A DNA stretch of 64,000 nt from JAQVEM01 sp964610315 (GCA_964610315.1 CAZSVM010000005.1:1-64000); one strand, 5' to 3'; positions 36,133-46,195 are shown, numbered from the stretch's first letter. Numbers and translations: made by a program. The notes: generated by a model from the letters alone, not told the origin.

Positions 36133-36209
36133 GGTTTATCATATGCCATTAAATAGTAATGTTAAGTTATCGGAGGCCAAGTTTTATAGATTCAAAGGAA
36201 GGGATAATC

Positions 36210-36716
36210 ATGAGTTTTGAAAAACAATTTTTAGAGCAGACGAATGAAAGAATTAATAATTCATTCGAAAGAATTATTCATTGTCTCGATCAATTAGAAG
36301 AAGAGCATATCTGGCATAGGCCGGCTAGTAGTGTAAATAGTATTGGAATAATAATTAATCATTTATGCGGCAATTTAAGGCAGTGGATTATTTCTGGAAT
36401 TGGGGGGCTTAAAGATATAAGAAATCGTCCACTTGAATTTAACGACAGTGGAAAACTTAGCAAGCAAGAACTTATAAATAAATTTGAAAAAATTATTATT
36501 GACTGTAAAAAAACAATAAATAATTTTAATCCTGCTAATCTACTGGAAGTGCGGCGCATACAGGGATTTGATGAGAATGCATTGAGTGCAATTTATGGAT
36601 CAGTTACTCATTTGGAATTGCATGCAGGACAAATAACATATATAACACGTTTAATATTGAAGTCGAAATATAAATTAAGATGGGTTCCGGAAACAAAGGA
36701 ACAGGGTGCTGAATAA
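36210..36716 (+). CDS. DinB-like (DUF1572-type) protein
   Basis: A 168-residue helical protein with the features of the DinB/YfiT superfamily: an early conserved His (WHRPASSVNSIGIIINHLCGNLRQWI) and a C-terminal HLELHAGQITYITRL, giving the three-histidine metal site. Many relatives are metal-dependent, thiol-linked enzymes of unknown role. ATG 36210 is used because AAGGAAGGG lies 6 nt upstream. Confidence 0.8.
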   Translation: MSFEKQFLEQTNERINNSFERIIHCLDQLEEEHIWHRPASSVNSIGIIINHLCGNLRQWIISGIGGLKDIRNRPLEFNDSGKLSKQELINKFEKIIIDCKKTINNFNPANLLEVRRIQGFDENALSAIYGSVTHLELHAGQITYITRLILKSKYKLRWVPETKEQGAE

Positions 36717-36724
36717 TTTATTAT

Positions 36725-37591
36725 TCAGGTATTCATCAGGGTTTTTAGTGCTGCGGTTATTGAATTGATTTTTTCTGCTTTTTCCTTAAGTAACTCTGTT
36801 TCCTCTTCCGTTATTGGTTTGAATTTATCAGTAATATCACAGGTCCACCAAAAAAGTTCTGCATGGGAAGGTGCGATTGCGGAGGTCACTGGTTTAGAAA
36901 GAGTAAATCTTAAAGTCAGAGAGGCTTCATCACGGTTATCTACAGGAGCATACCAGCATTTGGGCCATTTTTTTTCTTCATTTTTACCCCAGGTTCTTTT
37001 TGCCAGTGCCTTTAAAGCCAGTATACCTATTTCTTTTTCTTTGGCTTTATTTAAAACTCTGGGACCGAAACCATCTTTTAGCCAGCAAACCCAGTTAAAT
37101 GGAAAAAGTATGGTGTCAAAGTTATAACGATCCATAAGAGCAAGAGCCGCTTCTTCGGTATGAGCTGAAAATCCGATATATTTGATAATTCCCTTGTCTC
37201 TTGCTTCGATAAAGGTTTCCAAAGCACCATCAGATCCTGTTATCCTGTCTACTTCCTCTAATGTCGTAACTCCATGAAGCTGATACAGGTCAAAGTAATC
37301 CGTTTCGAGAAGCTCTAATGACCTGGCCAATTCTTTGGCTGCTTTGGCTCCGGTCCTTTCCATGGTCTTACAGGCTAAAAAGCAGTTTTTTCGATAGGGT
37401 TTGAGAGCAGGTCCCAGTATTTCCTGGGCATTACCATAGGTCGGAGCCACATCAAAATAATTTACTCCTCTGTCGATTGCTTTAGAAACATATTCAGAAG
37501 CGGCTTTGGGTGTTTCATTGGTAACAATTATACCTCCAAAGCCTATAACGGATAGTTTCTCTCCGGTTTTTCCCAGTATCCTTTTATCCAT
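36725..37591 (-). CDS. Aldo/keto reductase
   Basis: A 288-residue TIM-barrel oxidoreductase. It begins MDKRILGKTGEKLSVIGFGG, the usual AKR N-terminus. The catalytic tetrad is visible: Asp and Tyr in YFDVAPTYG, Lys in ACKTMER, His in YQLHGV. It would reduce aldehydes or ketones with NAD(P)H. An in-frame ATG five codons upstream (37606) exists, but the family start favours 37591. Convergent with the DinB-like gene. Nothing coding is seen in 37607-37966, which has a TTTAACGGA/TCCGTTAAA inverted repeat about 90 bp apart. Confidence 0.92.
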   Translation of the reverse strand: MDKRILGKTGEKLSVIGFGGIIVTNETPKAASEYVSKAIDRGVNYFDVAPTYGNAQEILGPALKPYRKNCFLACKTMERTGAKAAKELARSLELLETDYFDLYQLHGVTTLEEVDRITGSDGALETFIEARDKGIIKYIGFSAHTEEAALALMDRYNFDTILFPFNWVCWLKDGFGPRVLNKAKEKEIGILALKALAKRTWGKNEEKKWPKCWYAPVDNRDEASLTLRFTLSKPVTSAIAPSHAELFWWTCDITDKFKPITEEETELLKEKAEKINSITAALKTLMNT

Positions 37592-37966
37592 TTTTTTCCC
37601 AACCATAAAAAATAATTATATTAAAAAGATATCATCCATTTAACGGAAATACAATAATCATGATGAATGGATATTAAGCCTGTATCAATGATTCAAATCA
37701 TTTGTCCGGCAACATCAACTGCTCCGTTAAAAGAAAGTTAAAAAAAGATTGTATTATTTCAGGCTGGGAGGTACGATTCTGGGATTGTTTTAATTTATAT
37801 ACTTTTTTGCTATATTTGTTTTGGAAGGCACCGAGATTCAATTCATAATTTATATAACATAAACGGTATATTCTATATTTATTATTTTTAAAATAAACAG
37901 GTGTCCCTTTTTCAAGATTAATACTAATATAAATTCCCGGGATAAATAAATTAGGAGTTTTTGGAA

Positions 37967-39265
37967 ATGGTAAAAAAATACAAATGGATAAAAGAAATTA
38001 TACTGGTATTAATTTTATTTATATTTATCTTATTTTTATCTATCTCCTGCAGAGCAGCTCCTCCGGGTATACAGGATAGTAATAAGGAAGTCTTACAGCA
38101 GGGAGGAGATACTGGCAGTACTGATGGTAATAAACAGGAAACTGCAAACAAAGTCGATTCCGGTTTTTCGATACCAGGGGCTGATGAGGTAGAAAACCAA
38201 TTCGCTGTTTCAGATGTTTTCCCTCAGCTTAGTTTTATACAACCACTTGACCTGCAGAATGCAGGTGACGGCAGCAACAGGATTTTTGTGGTGGAAAGAG
38301 GGGGCCGTATCTACATTCTGGATAACGATCCTGAAACAGATAAACAGTTATTTCTTGATATAAGTAATCGAATAGATGACCGGGGGCAGGAAATGGGCCT
38401 TCTGGGCCTTGCTTTTCATCCGGAATTTGAAAGTAACGGCCGGTTTTTTGTAAATTATACAGCCGGCAATAATACAGTTATATCAGAATTTAAGGTCAGT
38501 GCCGATAATAAAAATCAAGCTGATGCTGCCAGCGAAGAAGTAATTTTAACTTTTCTGCAGCTCTATTCCAATCATAATGGGGGGCGGATTGTATTCGGAC
38601 CTGATGATGGATATCTGTATATTGGTACCGGTGACGGAGGAGGAGCCGGTGACCCTAATGGAAATGCACAGAATCTGGAAACGCTGCTGGGAAAGATTCT
38701 AAGGATCGATATTGATAAGAAAGAAAATCAGCTTAATTATGCCATTCCGCCAGACAATCCATTTGCCAATAATCCGGATGGATACAGGGAAGAAATTTAT
38801 GCCTATGGTCTGCGGAATCCCTGGAGGTTCAGCTTTGATCCTGTAACCGGTTGGCTGTGGGTAGCTGATGTGGGACAGGATAGAATAGAAGAGATCGATC
38901 TGGTCGAAAATGGGAAAAATTATGGCTGGAACATTATGGAGGGTAACCAGTGCTATAATCCTCCGGAAGGTTGTAATACCGCTGGTCTTGAGCTGCCTTT
39001 ATACCAGTATGAGCATTCACTTGGAGAATCCATTACCGGCGGATTTGTTTATAGGAATAGCCGTATTCCTATACTTGAAGGTGCCTATATTTATGCGGAT
39101 TATATCAGCGGTTATATCTGGGGCCTATGGTATGATGGTAAAAATGAATCTCAAAATTATACACTTACAAAATCCAGCTTGAATATATCATCTTTCGGTC
39201 TGGATGAGAATAATGAACTGTATATTACCGCCTTTGACGGCAAGATATACCGGTTGAGTAAATAG
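37967..39265 (+). CDS. PQQ-type sugar dehydrogenase-like lipoprotein
   Basis: A 432-residue protein with a signal peptide and lipobox (LSISC), then the glucose/sorbosone dehydrogenase beta-propeller. Seen: IFVVERGGRIYIL, GLLGLAFHPEF, HNGGRIVFGPDDGYLYIGTGDGGGAGDP, AYGLRNPWRFSFDP and GGFVYRNSRIP. Members oxidise sugars at the cell surface using PQQ, but many family members have no proven cofactor. No PQQ biosynthesis genes are in this window. ATG 37967 is preferred to the TTG at 37961 because AGGAG (37953-37957) is better spaced. Confidence 0.9.
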   Translation: MVKKYKWIKEIILVLILFIFILFLSISCRAAPPGIQDSNKEVLQQGGDTGSTDGNKQETANKVDSGFSIPGADEVENQFAVSDVFPQLSFIQPLDLQNAGDGSNRIFVVERGGRIYILDNDPETDKQLFLDISNRIDDRGQEMGLLGLAFHPEFESNGRFFVNYTAGNNTVISEFKVSADNKNQADAASEEVILTFLQLYSNHNGGRIVFGPDDGYLYIGTGDGGGAGDPNGNAQNLETLLGKILRIDIDKKENQLNYAIPPDNPFANNPDGYREEIYAYGLRNPWRFSFDPVTGWLWVADVGQDRIEEIDLVENGKNYGWNIMEGNQCYNPPEGCNTAGLELPLYQYEHSLGESITGGFVYRNSRIPILEGAYIYADYISGYIWGLWYDGKNESQNYTLTKSSLNISSFGLDENNELYITAFDGKIYRLSK

Positions 39266-39281
39266 TATTCTCCCTTTGTAT

Positions 39282-39512
39282 CTACATATGGATAAACTGC
39301 AGAAGGTCATAAACCAGAAATGCAGGCCATACAAGGGCTTTTAAAAAACCGACTACCCCCAGACCGAAAGTAGCCGCACCCTGTATATAGTATACCGCTG
39401 CACCAATGAAGGCCATAAAATATGCACTGCCCGCGATTCCGGAGCCGCTGTGCTTTTTTATTATCCTGGTTTCCTGATGATAATGCTTGGTTGTGTCATT
39501 ATTATTTTCCAT
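39282..39512 (-). CDS. Small two-helix membrane protein
   Basis: A 76-residue protein: a polar N-terminus (NNNDTTKHYHQETRIIKK), then two hydrophobic helices (about 28-50 and 53-75) with Gly-rich faces (GSGIAGSAYFMAFIGAAVYYI). Preceded by GGAAAACAAAAT only. No recognised family or function. It is convergent with the sugar dehydrogenase gene. Confidence 0.55.
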   Translation of the reverse strand: MENNNDTTKHYHQETRIIKKHSGSGIAGSAYFMAFIGAAVYYIQGAATFGLGVVGFLKALVWPAFLVYDLLQFIHM

Positions 39513-39698
39513 TTTGTTTTCCTTTCTCTTTTTTTATAATTTACTATTTTATTATAAAAGTATTTAAAAAACAGCATTAAATTAAAACCAATAAATTATT
39601 ATTAAAAATTAAGTATGGTTGCAATTCTTCGGATGAGTAAAATAAGTAAGGAAAAAAAAATTAAATGTATTATAATCAGTTAATAAAAAAAGTGGTAT

Positions 39699-40811
39699 TT
39701 GTCGGAAGATAAAGTTTTTATTAATGGAGAAACTTTAAAGGAAAACAGATTTATGCAAAAGAAACCATCTGAATTATTAAGAGATATTAACATTAGCTTA
39801 AGAGTAACCGGAATCGGTAGTGTGCCTTTTACGGATGTAAATGAAGCCTGCGATCTTATTCTAAAATATTGTCCGGCAATTCCTTATGTACCCCAGCTGA
39901 TAAAAAGAGACCCCAGGGAAAATATGTTTTTGCAGTTCAGCGAGAATTTACCCTGTGTAATGGAGGATTATGAAAAGAAACAGGTTTTTTTTGATGAGGC
40001 CAAAGACAGGGGAAAAAGTCTGGCTGAATTTTATGATTATGTAATAAATAATTGCTATGAATATTTTAAAATAAGCCCTCGGTATTTAGAAGGGTTTTAC
40101 CCTATGATTGAGAAATGCAGGGATAGGGACAATCTCTTTATCAAAACCCAGGTTACTGGTCCCATTACCTATTTAATTTCTTTAACTAAAAAAGACAAGC
40201 AGTCCATGATTTATGATGATGAAATTGCTGACGCCATAACTATGGGCCTGGCTATGAAAGGTTTATGGCAGGTGCAGGAAATTATAAAAGCAGGAAAAAT
40301 ACCTGTACTCTTTATTGATGAACCGTCCTTATGGGGGGTGGGTTCGGCATATTTGGCGGTTAGCGATGAAAAGGTGGCTTCTCTTATAGGCAGTTTAATC
40401 GATTTTATAAGAGAGCGTAATAAGGATTTGCTTCTGGGAATACATTGCTGTGGCAATACCAACTGGCGAATTATATTTGAATCGGGAATTGATATTGTCA
40501 GTTTCGATTCATACAGTTTCGGAGATAAATTGATACTTTACCCGGAAGAAATAAATAAATTCCTGGGAAGAGGCGGCTTTCTTGCTTTTGGAATTACTCC
40601 CCTTTCGGAATACAAAGAAGGGATTTCGGAAGACGCACTCTACAACAAATTTATTTCGATTTTAGGGGAATTTGAGAAAAAAAGTATCAATAGGGATCTG
40701 TTATTGAATAATATTATACTTACCCCTGCCTGCGGTTTGGGTCCAATGTCCCAGCCTGATGCCAGAAGAGTAATTGAGCTTACCAGTTCGTTGGCAAAGA
40801 GAATATTATAG
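39699..40811 (+). CDS. MetE-like zinc methyltransferase (MesA type)
   Basis: A 370-residue protein resembling the C-terminal catalytic half of cobalamin-independent methionine synthase without its N-terminal half: GSVPFTDVNEA, FIDEPSLWG, GIHCCGNTNW (zinc His and Cys) and ILTPACGLGPM (last Cys). Short MetE forms of this kind in anaerobes are thought to use a corrinoid protein as methyl donor rather than folate. The first possible start is TTG 39699; ATG 39753, preceded by AAAGGAAAAC, is a reasonable alternative. Confidence 0.8.
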   Translation: MSEDKVFINGETLKENRFMQKKPSELLRDINISLRVTGIGSVPFTDVNEACDLILKYCPAIPYVPQLIKRDPRENMFLQFSENLPCVMEDYEKKQVFFDEAKDRGKSLAEFYDYVINNCYEYFKISPRYLEGFYPMIEKCRDRDNLFIKTQVTGPITYLISLTKKDKQSMIYDDEIADAITMGLAMKGLWQVQEIIKAGKIPVLFIDEPSLWGVGSAYLAVSDEKVASLIGSLIDFIRERNKDLLLGIHCCGNTNWRIIFESGIDIVSFDSYSFGDKLILYPEEINKFLGRGGFLAFGITPLSEYKEGISEDALYNKFISILGEFEKKSINRDLLLNNIILTPACGLGPMSQPDARRVIELTSSLAKRIL

Positions 40812-40870
40812 AGAATTCATCTTATATAGAACGTAAAACCATATTTTATAGGGAGCTATTCCGGAAAACA

Positions 40871-41320
40871 CTACTTACTACTGCCAACAATCTTTCTTGC
40901 CCAATCAGCGGCACGTTCTTCTTCTCCTTCGTTAAGCGGACCTTCTTTACCTTTTACAAAGAAACCCTCGGGAGGCAGAGTAAGAGTACCGCCTTTGGCT
41001 TTTAAACTGGCTGCGATTTTATTTGCAGCATAACCAAAGATTTTGGCAAATTTCGCAGATACCCTGGTATCAAATGCAGCCACCTTAATATCTTTAAGAG
41101 CAGATTCCGGAATTCTATTAATAAAATTTTGAACTGGTGGCATCGGTCTGCCTGCATAGGTAGGGGAACCAATAATAAGAAAGTCAATAGATTCCAGTTG
41201 AGAAAGATTTGCTTCCCCTGGGCGGAGCACCATGATATCACCGCCAATGGCATTGCCTATGGATTTTGCGATTTTTTCCGTATTTCCGTAACCTGAATCA
41301 TAGACTATCAAGGATTTCAT
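40871..41320 (-). CDS. Flavodoxin family protein
   Basis: A 149-residue protein with an FMN phosphate-binding loop (VYDSGYGNTEKIA), a second FMN loop (GSPTYAGRPMPP) and a DTR segment later. It is an electron carrier or quinone/oxygen-defence flavoprotein; partners are not evident. Length is normal for a long-chain flavodoxin-like domain. Confidence 0.9.
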   Translation of the reverse strand: MKSLIVYDSGYGNTEKIAKSIGNAIGGDIMVLRPGEANLSQLESIDFLIIGSPTYAGRPMPPVQNFINRIPESALKDIKVAAFDTRVSAKFAKIFGYAANKIAASLKAKGGTLTLPPEGFFVKGKEGPLNEGEEERAADWARKIVGSSK

Positions 41321-41431
41321 TAAGTACCTCCATATTTTATTTTATGGATAGTATATAATTCTTCACTTTAAAAACCAATACTCTAACCGGATATTAAGTG
41401 GGCAGTGTTATGGAGTAGTAAAGAGGTTTTA

Positions 41432-42328
41432 TTAACTGCGTTTTCTTACTGCATGTCTGGGAGATGCACCTAAGTCCCAGAAGTCTTTAATTTTCTTGGG
41501 TAAAGAGGGGCTGCTTTTTTTTGATAATTTACTCCCGGCTTCGATAATTTCTCTGGTTAAGCTTTCATATGCACGGGCACCTTTACAGGATGGATCGTAA
41601 GTTTTAATGGGTTTACTCGCACCCGATGCTTCAACCAATTTTACGTTCTTAGGTATAATGGTTTTAAATACCTTGTTAGGCAGATATTTTTTTACTTTTT
41701 TTATTACCTGTCTTGACAGCACTGTTTTCTGATACATAGTAAATACTATACCCAATATTTCGAGTGGTTCATTAAAGCCTTTTTTAATATTGTTTATGGT
41801 TTCTATTAACCGGTTGATTCCTTCAAAAGCATAAAACTCACATTGCATGGGAATTAGTACTTCACTGGCTGAGACAAGGGCATTAGTGGTAAGAATTCCC
41901 AGGGAAGGCGAGCAGTCTATGACCATAAAATCAAAATTATATTCAATATTCTCGAGAGCATTTTTTAATCTGAACTCTCTTCCGCTTACCACGGCAAGTT
42001 CTATTTCTGCATTTGAAAGAATTTTACTGGATGGCAATAGCGTCAGATTATTATAAGGGGTTTCCATGATCGCATTATTTGGATTTTCATTATAAATTAA
42101 AATATCATAAATGGATTTTTTTAGTTTCTTATAATCCACTCCCAGTCCTCTGGTGGAATTGCTCTGGGGGTCCAAATCTATTAGAATGGTCCGGTAACCA
42201 TATTCACCTAAATAAGCTGCTACATTTACGGCAGTGGTACTTTTACCTACACCGCCTTTCTGACTGGAGACAGCAATTATCCGATGAGATTGCTCTTTAT
42301 AATTATAAGAATGTTTTACCTTAATCAT
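41432..42328 (-). CDS. Orphan ParA/Soj-type ATPase
   Basis: A 298-residue protein with the deviant Walker A KGGVGKSTT, switch motif IDLDPQSNSTRGLG and the DCSPSLGILT Walker B region. ParA ATPases segregate chromosomes, plasmids or large complexes, usually with ParB. No ParB gene is adjacent, so this could be a placement or regulatory MinD-like factor. ATG 42328 is chosen, since the upstream 19 residues in frame look non-conserved. Confidence 0.88.
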   Translation of the reverse strand: MIKVKHSYNYKEQSHRIIAVSSQKGGVGKSTTAVNVAAYLGEYGYRTILIDLDPQSNSTRGLGVDYKKLKKSIYDILIYNENPNNAIMETPYNNLTLLPSSKILSNAEIELAVVSGREFRLKNALENIEYNFDFMVIDCSPSLGILTTNALVSASEVLIPMQCEFYAFEGINRLIETINNIKKGFNEPLEILGIVFTMYQKTVLSRQVIKKVKKYLPNKVFKTIIPKNVKLVEASGASKPIKTYDPSCKGARAYESLTREIIEAGSKLSKKSSPSLPKKIKDFWDLGASPRHAVRKRS

Positions 42329-42631
42329 AGAAAATCTTGTTCTATATAAGAATATATACGGTATATAATAACAGGCGTCTGACATCGGGTATCGAAACCT
42401 GATATTTGCTTATAATTTTATAACAGATTTATAAAATTTTTTCACTCGTTTTATTCAAAAATTTACGGAAATGATAAAAAATTTTTTAATCTGATCTTTT
42501 TACATTGAATTTTTTAAAAAAAATTTATTTTAAATACCTTTGTGTATAAAATTATGATAGCATCTACGGTTATATTTTTTAAATCTTTAGTGTAAAATAA
42601 GATTTAATTTTTAAAAACAAAGAAAAAATCA

Positions 42632-43501
42632 ATGAGAAATATAGCAATTGTAACTGATACTACTGCTGATATTCCCGAAGAATTGATCAAAGCTAACCAC
42701 ATAACTGTTATACCGCTTAACGTGGGATTCGGTGGCAAGTTATATAAAGAGGGTAAAGAGATAAATAGCGGGATTGTATTTGATAAACTAAGAGAAGGTA
42801 TAAAGGTGTACACTTCAACGCCCTCAGTAGGAGAATTCGCAGAAACTTACCACCACCTCATTGAAAACAAGAAAAAAGATTTAATTTACTCTATTCATCT
42901 AAGTTCAAGATTATCTGCTACAGTTAATTCTGCAAATCAGGCGAAAAAATTTTTTCCTGAAACAGAGATTAAGATTATTGACTCCAGAACTGCTGCTATC
43001 GGTTTGGGTTTTATTGTACTGGAAGCAGCCAGAGCGGTAAAAAGAGGGGAAAGTGAAGAAAAAATAGATAAAATTATCGATTATCTTATTAGATATAACC
43101 GGCTTTTTGCGACTATTGATAATTTCAGGTATATATTCGTGGGGGGCAGAGCGCCTTTTCTGGGAAAATTTTTATCTATGTCAATAAGATTTAAACCGAT
43201 TGTTACTCTGGGGAGTGACGGAAAGGTAAAATTGATTAAATTTGTTAGAAACAAGAGGAATTCCTTAATAGAGCTTTACTGGCAGGTTAAAAAAATTTAT
43301 TATCCTGTTAACAGGAAAAAGATTGGCATTTTTTACGGTGAAGACATAGGTCCTGCTTTAGAATTGGAAAAAATAATAAGAAGCGATAATAAAATCGAAA
43401 TAGACGAATTAATATTAACCAAAGTAACCACAGTAATGAGCGCGCATACCGGTCCCGGAATATGGGGAGTATCTTTCTGCTCCGCAGCCGGGTGGGATTA
43501 A
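42632..43501 (+). CDS. DegV family fatty acid-binding protein
   Basis: A 289-residue protein starting NIAIVTDTTADIPEEL, the DegV signature, and containing STPSVGEF and HLSSRLSATVNSAN. DegV/FakB proteins bind a fatty acid and present it to the FakA kinase for phosphorylation, feeding phospholipid synthesis. No fakA is in the window. The last residues (MSAHTGPGIWGVSF) match the family end. Confidence 0.92.
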   Translation: MRNIAIVTDTTADIPEELIKANHITVIPLNVGFGGKLYKEGKEINSGIVFDKLREGIKVYTSTPSVGEFAETYHHLIENKKKDLIYSIHLSSRLSATVNSANQAKKFFPETEIKIIDSRTAAIGLGFIVLEAARAVKRGESEEKIDKIIDYLIRYNRLFATIDNFRYIFVGGRAPFLGKFLSMSIRFKPIVTLGSDGKVKLIKFVRNKRNSLIELYWQVKKIYYPVNRKKIGIFYGEDIGPALELEKIIRSDNKIEIDELILTKVTTVMSAHTGPGIWGVSFCSAAGWD

Positions 43502-43540
43502 TTTTAATACTGCTTTTTTTATATTTCGGTCTATATTTTC

Positions 43541-44269
43541 TTATTTAATTGTAAAAATTACCGTAACCGGAATCATTACTTCTTTTTCGATAGTGGATGT
43601 ATCGTAAGTTCCCCAATCCGAAACCTCGGTAGAATTAACAGGCAGAACCTGAACCACTCCCAGATTTGCAGATTTTATGGTTCCTATTTTTTTACCGCTG
43701 CCCTCGGCAATCTTTTGAGCTCTCAATTTGGCATCATTTATTGCATCCGGGATTAATTCTATTCTGAGTTCCGGAAGTTTGGAATAATAATACTCAAGAG
43801 ACTGGGTGGAGAATATAACTCCCAGGTTTATTAGTTCCTGAGTACTCTTGGCCATACCGGTAATTTTTTCAACATCACCTGATTGGATTGTAACTGTCTG
43901 TTTTAGTATGTTTTCCTTGGGGGCGTTCGGATCATACAAATATAGCTGTTCCATAAATACCGGGGAGATAGTTAAATCGTTTTCGGTAAAACCATTATCC
44001 TTAAAAAAATCCAGTACCAGTTTCTGGTCATTCTGCATCATTCTATATCCTTCTTTTAAATCTTCGGTAGAAATGGTTCTGCTGAAATTAGATGTCCATA
44101 TAGCAATATCCGAAGTTACTCTTTCCCTGACTGATCCGGTTACTGAAAGGGTATCTTCGGGTGATCTTACTTTATAAAAAGTAAAAGAGCCAATTGAAGC
44201 ACTAATTATCAAGCAGATCCCCACAATAATTGCAAAGTAAATAATTTTATTTGAATTTTCCTTTACCAT
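43541..44269 (-). CDS. SIMPL domain (DUF541) protein, membrane-anchored
   Basis: A 242-residue protein with one N-terminal TM helix, then the SIMPL/DUF541 domain: ITVTGSV-like start (LSVTGSVRERVTSDIA), INDAKLRAQKIAEGSGKKIG and a closing KEVMIPVTVIFTIK. Function in bacteria is unclear (oxidative stress has been suggested). SD GGAG lies before the ATG. Confidence 0.88.
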   Translation of the reverse strand: MVKENSNKIIYFAIIVGICLIISASIGSFTFYKVRSPEDTLSVTGSVRERVTSDIAIWTSNFSRTISTEDLKEGYRMMQNDQKLVLDFFKDNGFTENDLTISPVFMEQLYLYDPNAPKENILKQTVTIQSGDVEKITGMAKSTQELINLGVIFSTQSLEYYYSKLPELRIELIPDAINDAKLRAQKIAEGSGKKIGTIKSANLGVVQVLPVNSTEVSDWGTYDTSTIEKEVMIPVTVIFTIK

Positions 44270-44422
44270 TTTTTACTCCGTATATATGTTATTTAGATTT
44301 TATCTTCTGTGTATATGTTAATTTGTGTATATTAATTTTTGCATTTAATAATATCAACTTTAAGAGTTTTGTCAAGGAATAACCCTCAGGAAATAATCCT
44401 TATATTGGATTAAATAAAATAA

Positions 44423-44451
44423 TTGACAATTAATATTAATTCTTATATAGT
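44423..44451 (+). promoter_or_regulatory. Promoter upstream of the ferritin-like gene
   Basis: TTGACA (44423-44428) and TATAGT (44446-44451) are 17 bp apart, the best promoter in the 44270-44738 gap. Transcription would start about 280 nt before the ferritin-like gene, giving a long leader. No riboswitch class was recognised in it. Confidence 0.5.
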
Positions 44452-44738
44452 TAATAATAGTAATTAGTAATAAAATGAGATTTATAAGATTGAATATTTA
44501 CAGGATTTCATGAATAGAATAATTAGGAATAAGTAGAATATTTTACTGATAGATTTTTTAAAAAAACCATATTATACTTTAAAAGTAACCTGTAATACAA
44601 AAGATGAGTTTAAAAATTCTAAAATATTCAAATACACCTCCAAAAAAATTTAGGGTTTTAAACAGCTGATAATAACTAAAATTGAATTTTAAAAAATATT
44701 TGTCAAAAAGCTACCGAGGTAAAAGAAAGGAGTAAAAA

Positions 44739-45290
44739 ATGGCTAAAGTAGCTAGAGAGATGGTAGAGAAAGCCGGTGTAAATGTTGATGAGGTTGTAGA
44801 GCTTCTTGTAAAAAATGCAGGAGCTGAACTGACCACCTACTATTATTACACCATACTAAGGGCTAACCTGATCGGCCTTAAAGGAGAAGGAATAAAAGAA
44901 ATAGCGGAGACGGCAAGAATTGAAGATAGAAACCACTTTGAGGCCATTGTTCCCAGAATTTACGAGTTGGGAGGCAAACTTCCCGAGCGTATGAAGGATT
45001 TTCATGATGTTTCAGCCTGTCCACCTGCTGCTCTGCCTGAAGATCCTACGGATGTTATGGCTATTCTGAAAGTACTGGTTGAGGCTGAAAGATGTGCGGT
45101 AAGGGGTTATACTCATATCTGTAATGTTACAGCAGGAAAAGATCACCGGACTTATGATTTAGCCCTGTCTATCCTTAATGAAGAAATCGAGCATGAAAGC
45201 TGGTTTTCGGAATTTTTAGGTGAGGGTCCATCGGGCCATTTCTTGAGAAGAGGAGAAACTTCACCGTTTGTAGGAAAATTCCTGAAATAA
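44739..45290 (+). CDS. Dps-like ferritin with Cys pair (thioferritin type)
   Basis: A 183-residue four-helix bundle with ferroxidase ligands: the first Glu in NAGAELTTYYYYT, EDRNHFE (ExxxHxxE-like), EAERCAVRGYTHIC, and EEIEHESWF. Conserved cysteines in SACPP and CAVRGYTHIC match the DPS-like thioferritin group described from archaea and anaerobes. It stores iron and protects DNA from hydrogen peroxide. SD GAAAGGAG is well placed. Confidence 0.88.
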   Translation: MAKVAREMVEKAGVNVDEVVELLVKNAGAELTTYYYYTILRANLIGLKGEGIKEIAETARIEDRNHFEAIVPRIYELGGKLPERMKDFHDVSACPPAALPEDPTDVMAILKVLVEAERCAVRGYTHICNVTAGKDHRTYDLALSILNEEIEHESWFSEFLGEGPSGHFLRRGETSPFVGKFLK

Positions 45291-45324
45291 TATAATAGTT
45301 CTAATTCGAAAGTATTCTTGTTAG

Positions 45325-45357
45325 TAGAAGGCTTTGTGTCAAAAGCGAAGCCTTCTA
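45325..45357 (+). terminator. Strong hairpin after the ferritin-like gene
   Basis: A perfect 10-bp stem TAGAAGGCTT (45325-45334) / AAGCCTTCTA (45348-45357) with a 13-nt loop. Only two T residues follow immediately, so it may be a processing or attenuation hairpin rather than a classic terminator. The next gene starts 21 bp later. Confidence 0.5.
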
Positions 45358-45378
45358 TTACCATTAAAGGAGGTAATA

Positions 45379-46119
45379 TTGAAAAAACTGAGGTGGCAGT
45401 TGTTTTTAGGAATTATCTTAATATTATTATCCGGGTTACTTTATGTTTTTCATTATCTCATATTCAGAGATGCACATCATATTTTTATTTATTTACTGGG
45501 GGATGTTGCATTTGTGCCCATAGAAGTGTTTTTGGTAACTGTTGTTATTCACAGGCTTTTGAGTGACAGAGAAAAAAGAGCTCTTCTTACCAAACTAAAT
45601 ATGGTAATAGGAGCTTTCTTCAGTGAGGCGGGGACCAATCTTTTAATCTATCTTTCCGATCTTGATTCCAGATGCAGTATTTTAATCGAACATCTATCTA
45701 AAGTTAAAATATGGACAGATAGAGATTTTAAAGAAATTTATAAAAAATTTAAGGACTATCAGTCGGATATTAAGATAGATCCCCAGAATCTGGAAAATTT
45801 GAAAATCTTTTTAATCAAAAAGAGAGAGTTCCTATTGAGACTTCTGGAAAATCCCAATTTGCTGGAGCATGAGTCATTTACCGATCTTTTATGGGCTGTA
45901 TTCCATTTAACCGAGGAACTGGAAAAAAGAAAAAGTTTCGAAACGATGCCCGAAGCGGATTATGAGCACCTGGTTGGTGATATTAAAAGAGCCTATAATC
46001 TGTTGATTTTAGAGTGGATTGCCTATATGAACCATCTTAAAAACAGTTATCCCTATCTGTTTTCACTGGCTATGAGGACCAATCCTTTTGACCTTGAAGC
46101 GTCACTGATAATAAGTTAA
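45379..46119 (+). CDS. Two-TM membrane protein of unknown function
   Basis: A 246-residue protein: two TM helices (about 5-27 and 38-58), then a cytoplasmic helical domain of about 185 residues rich in Leu and Lys with no recognised motif. The start is TTG 45379, since AAAGGAGGT (45366-45374) sits 4 nt upstream. It follows the ferritin-like gene after a 10-bp hairpin. Confidence 0.7.
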   Translation: MKKLRWQLFLGIILILLSGLLYVFHYLIFRDAHHIFIYLLGDVAFVPIEVFLVTVVIHRLLSDREKRALLTKLNMVIGAFFSEAGTNLLIYLSDLDSRCSILIEHLSKVKIWTDRDFKEIYKKFKDYQSDIKIDPQNLENLKIFLIKKREFLLRLLENPNLLEHESFTDLLWAVFHLTEELEKRKSFETMPEADYEHLVGDIKRAYNLLILEWIAYMNHLKNSYPYLFSLAMRTNPFDLEASLIIS

Positions 46120-46195
46120 GATCAGCAATAATTTAGCGGCAGTAATAAGATAAGACTAATAATGGTATTTAATACCGGCAGTAAACTGGAGCAGG

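Noticed and set aside
40829..40858. Another possible tRNA-end remnant ending GGGAGCTA
   Set aside because: Only the last eight bases match; the GTTCnA and GTCC parts are absent and it lies outside the island.
44452..44738. Riboswitch in the ferritin-like gene leader
   Set aside because: No conserved riboswitch core or clear multi-stem fold was recognisable; it is AT-rich only.
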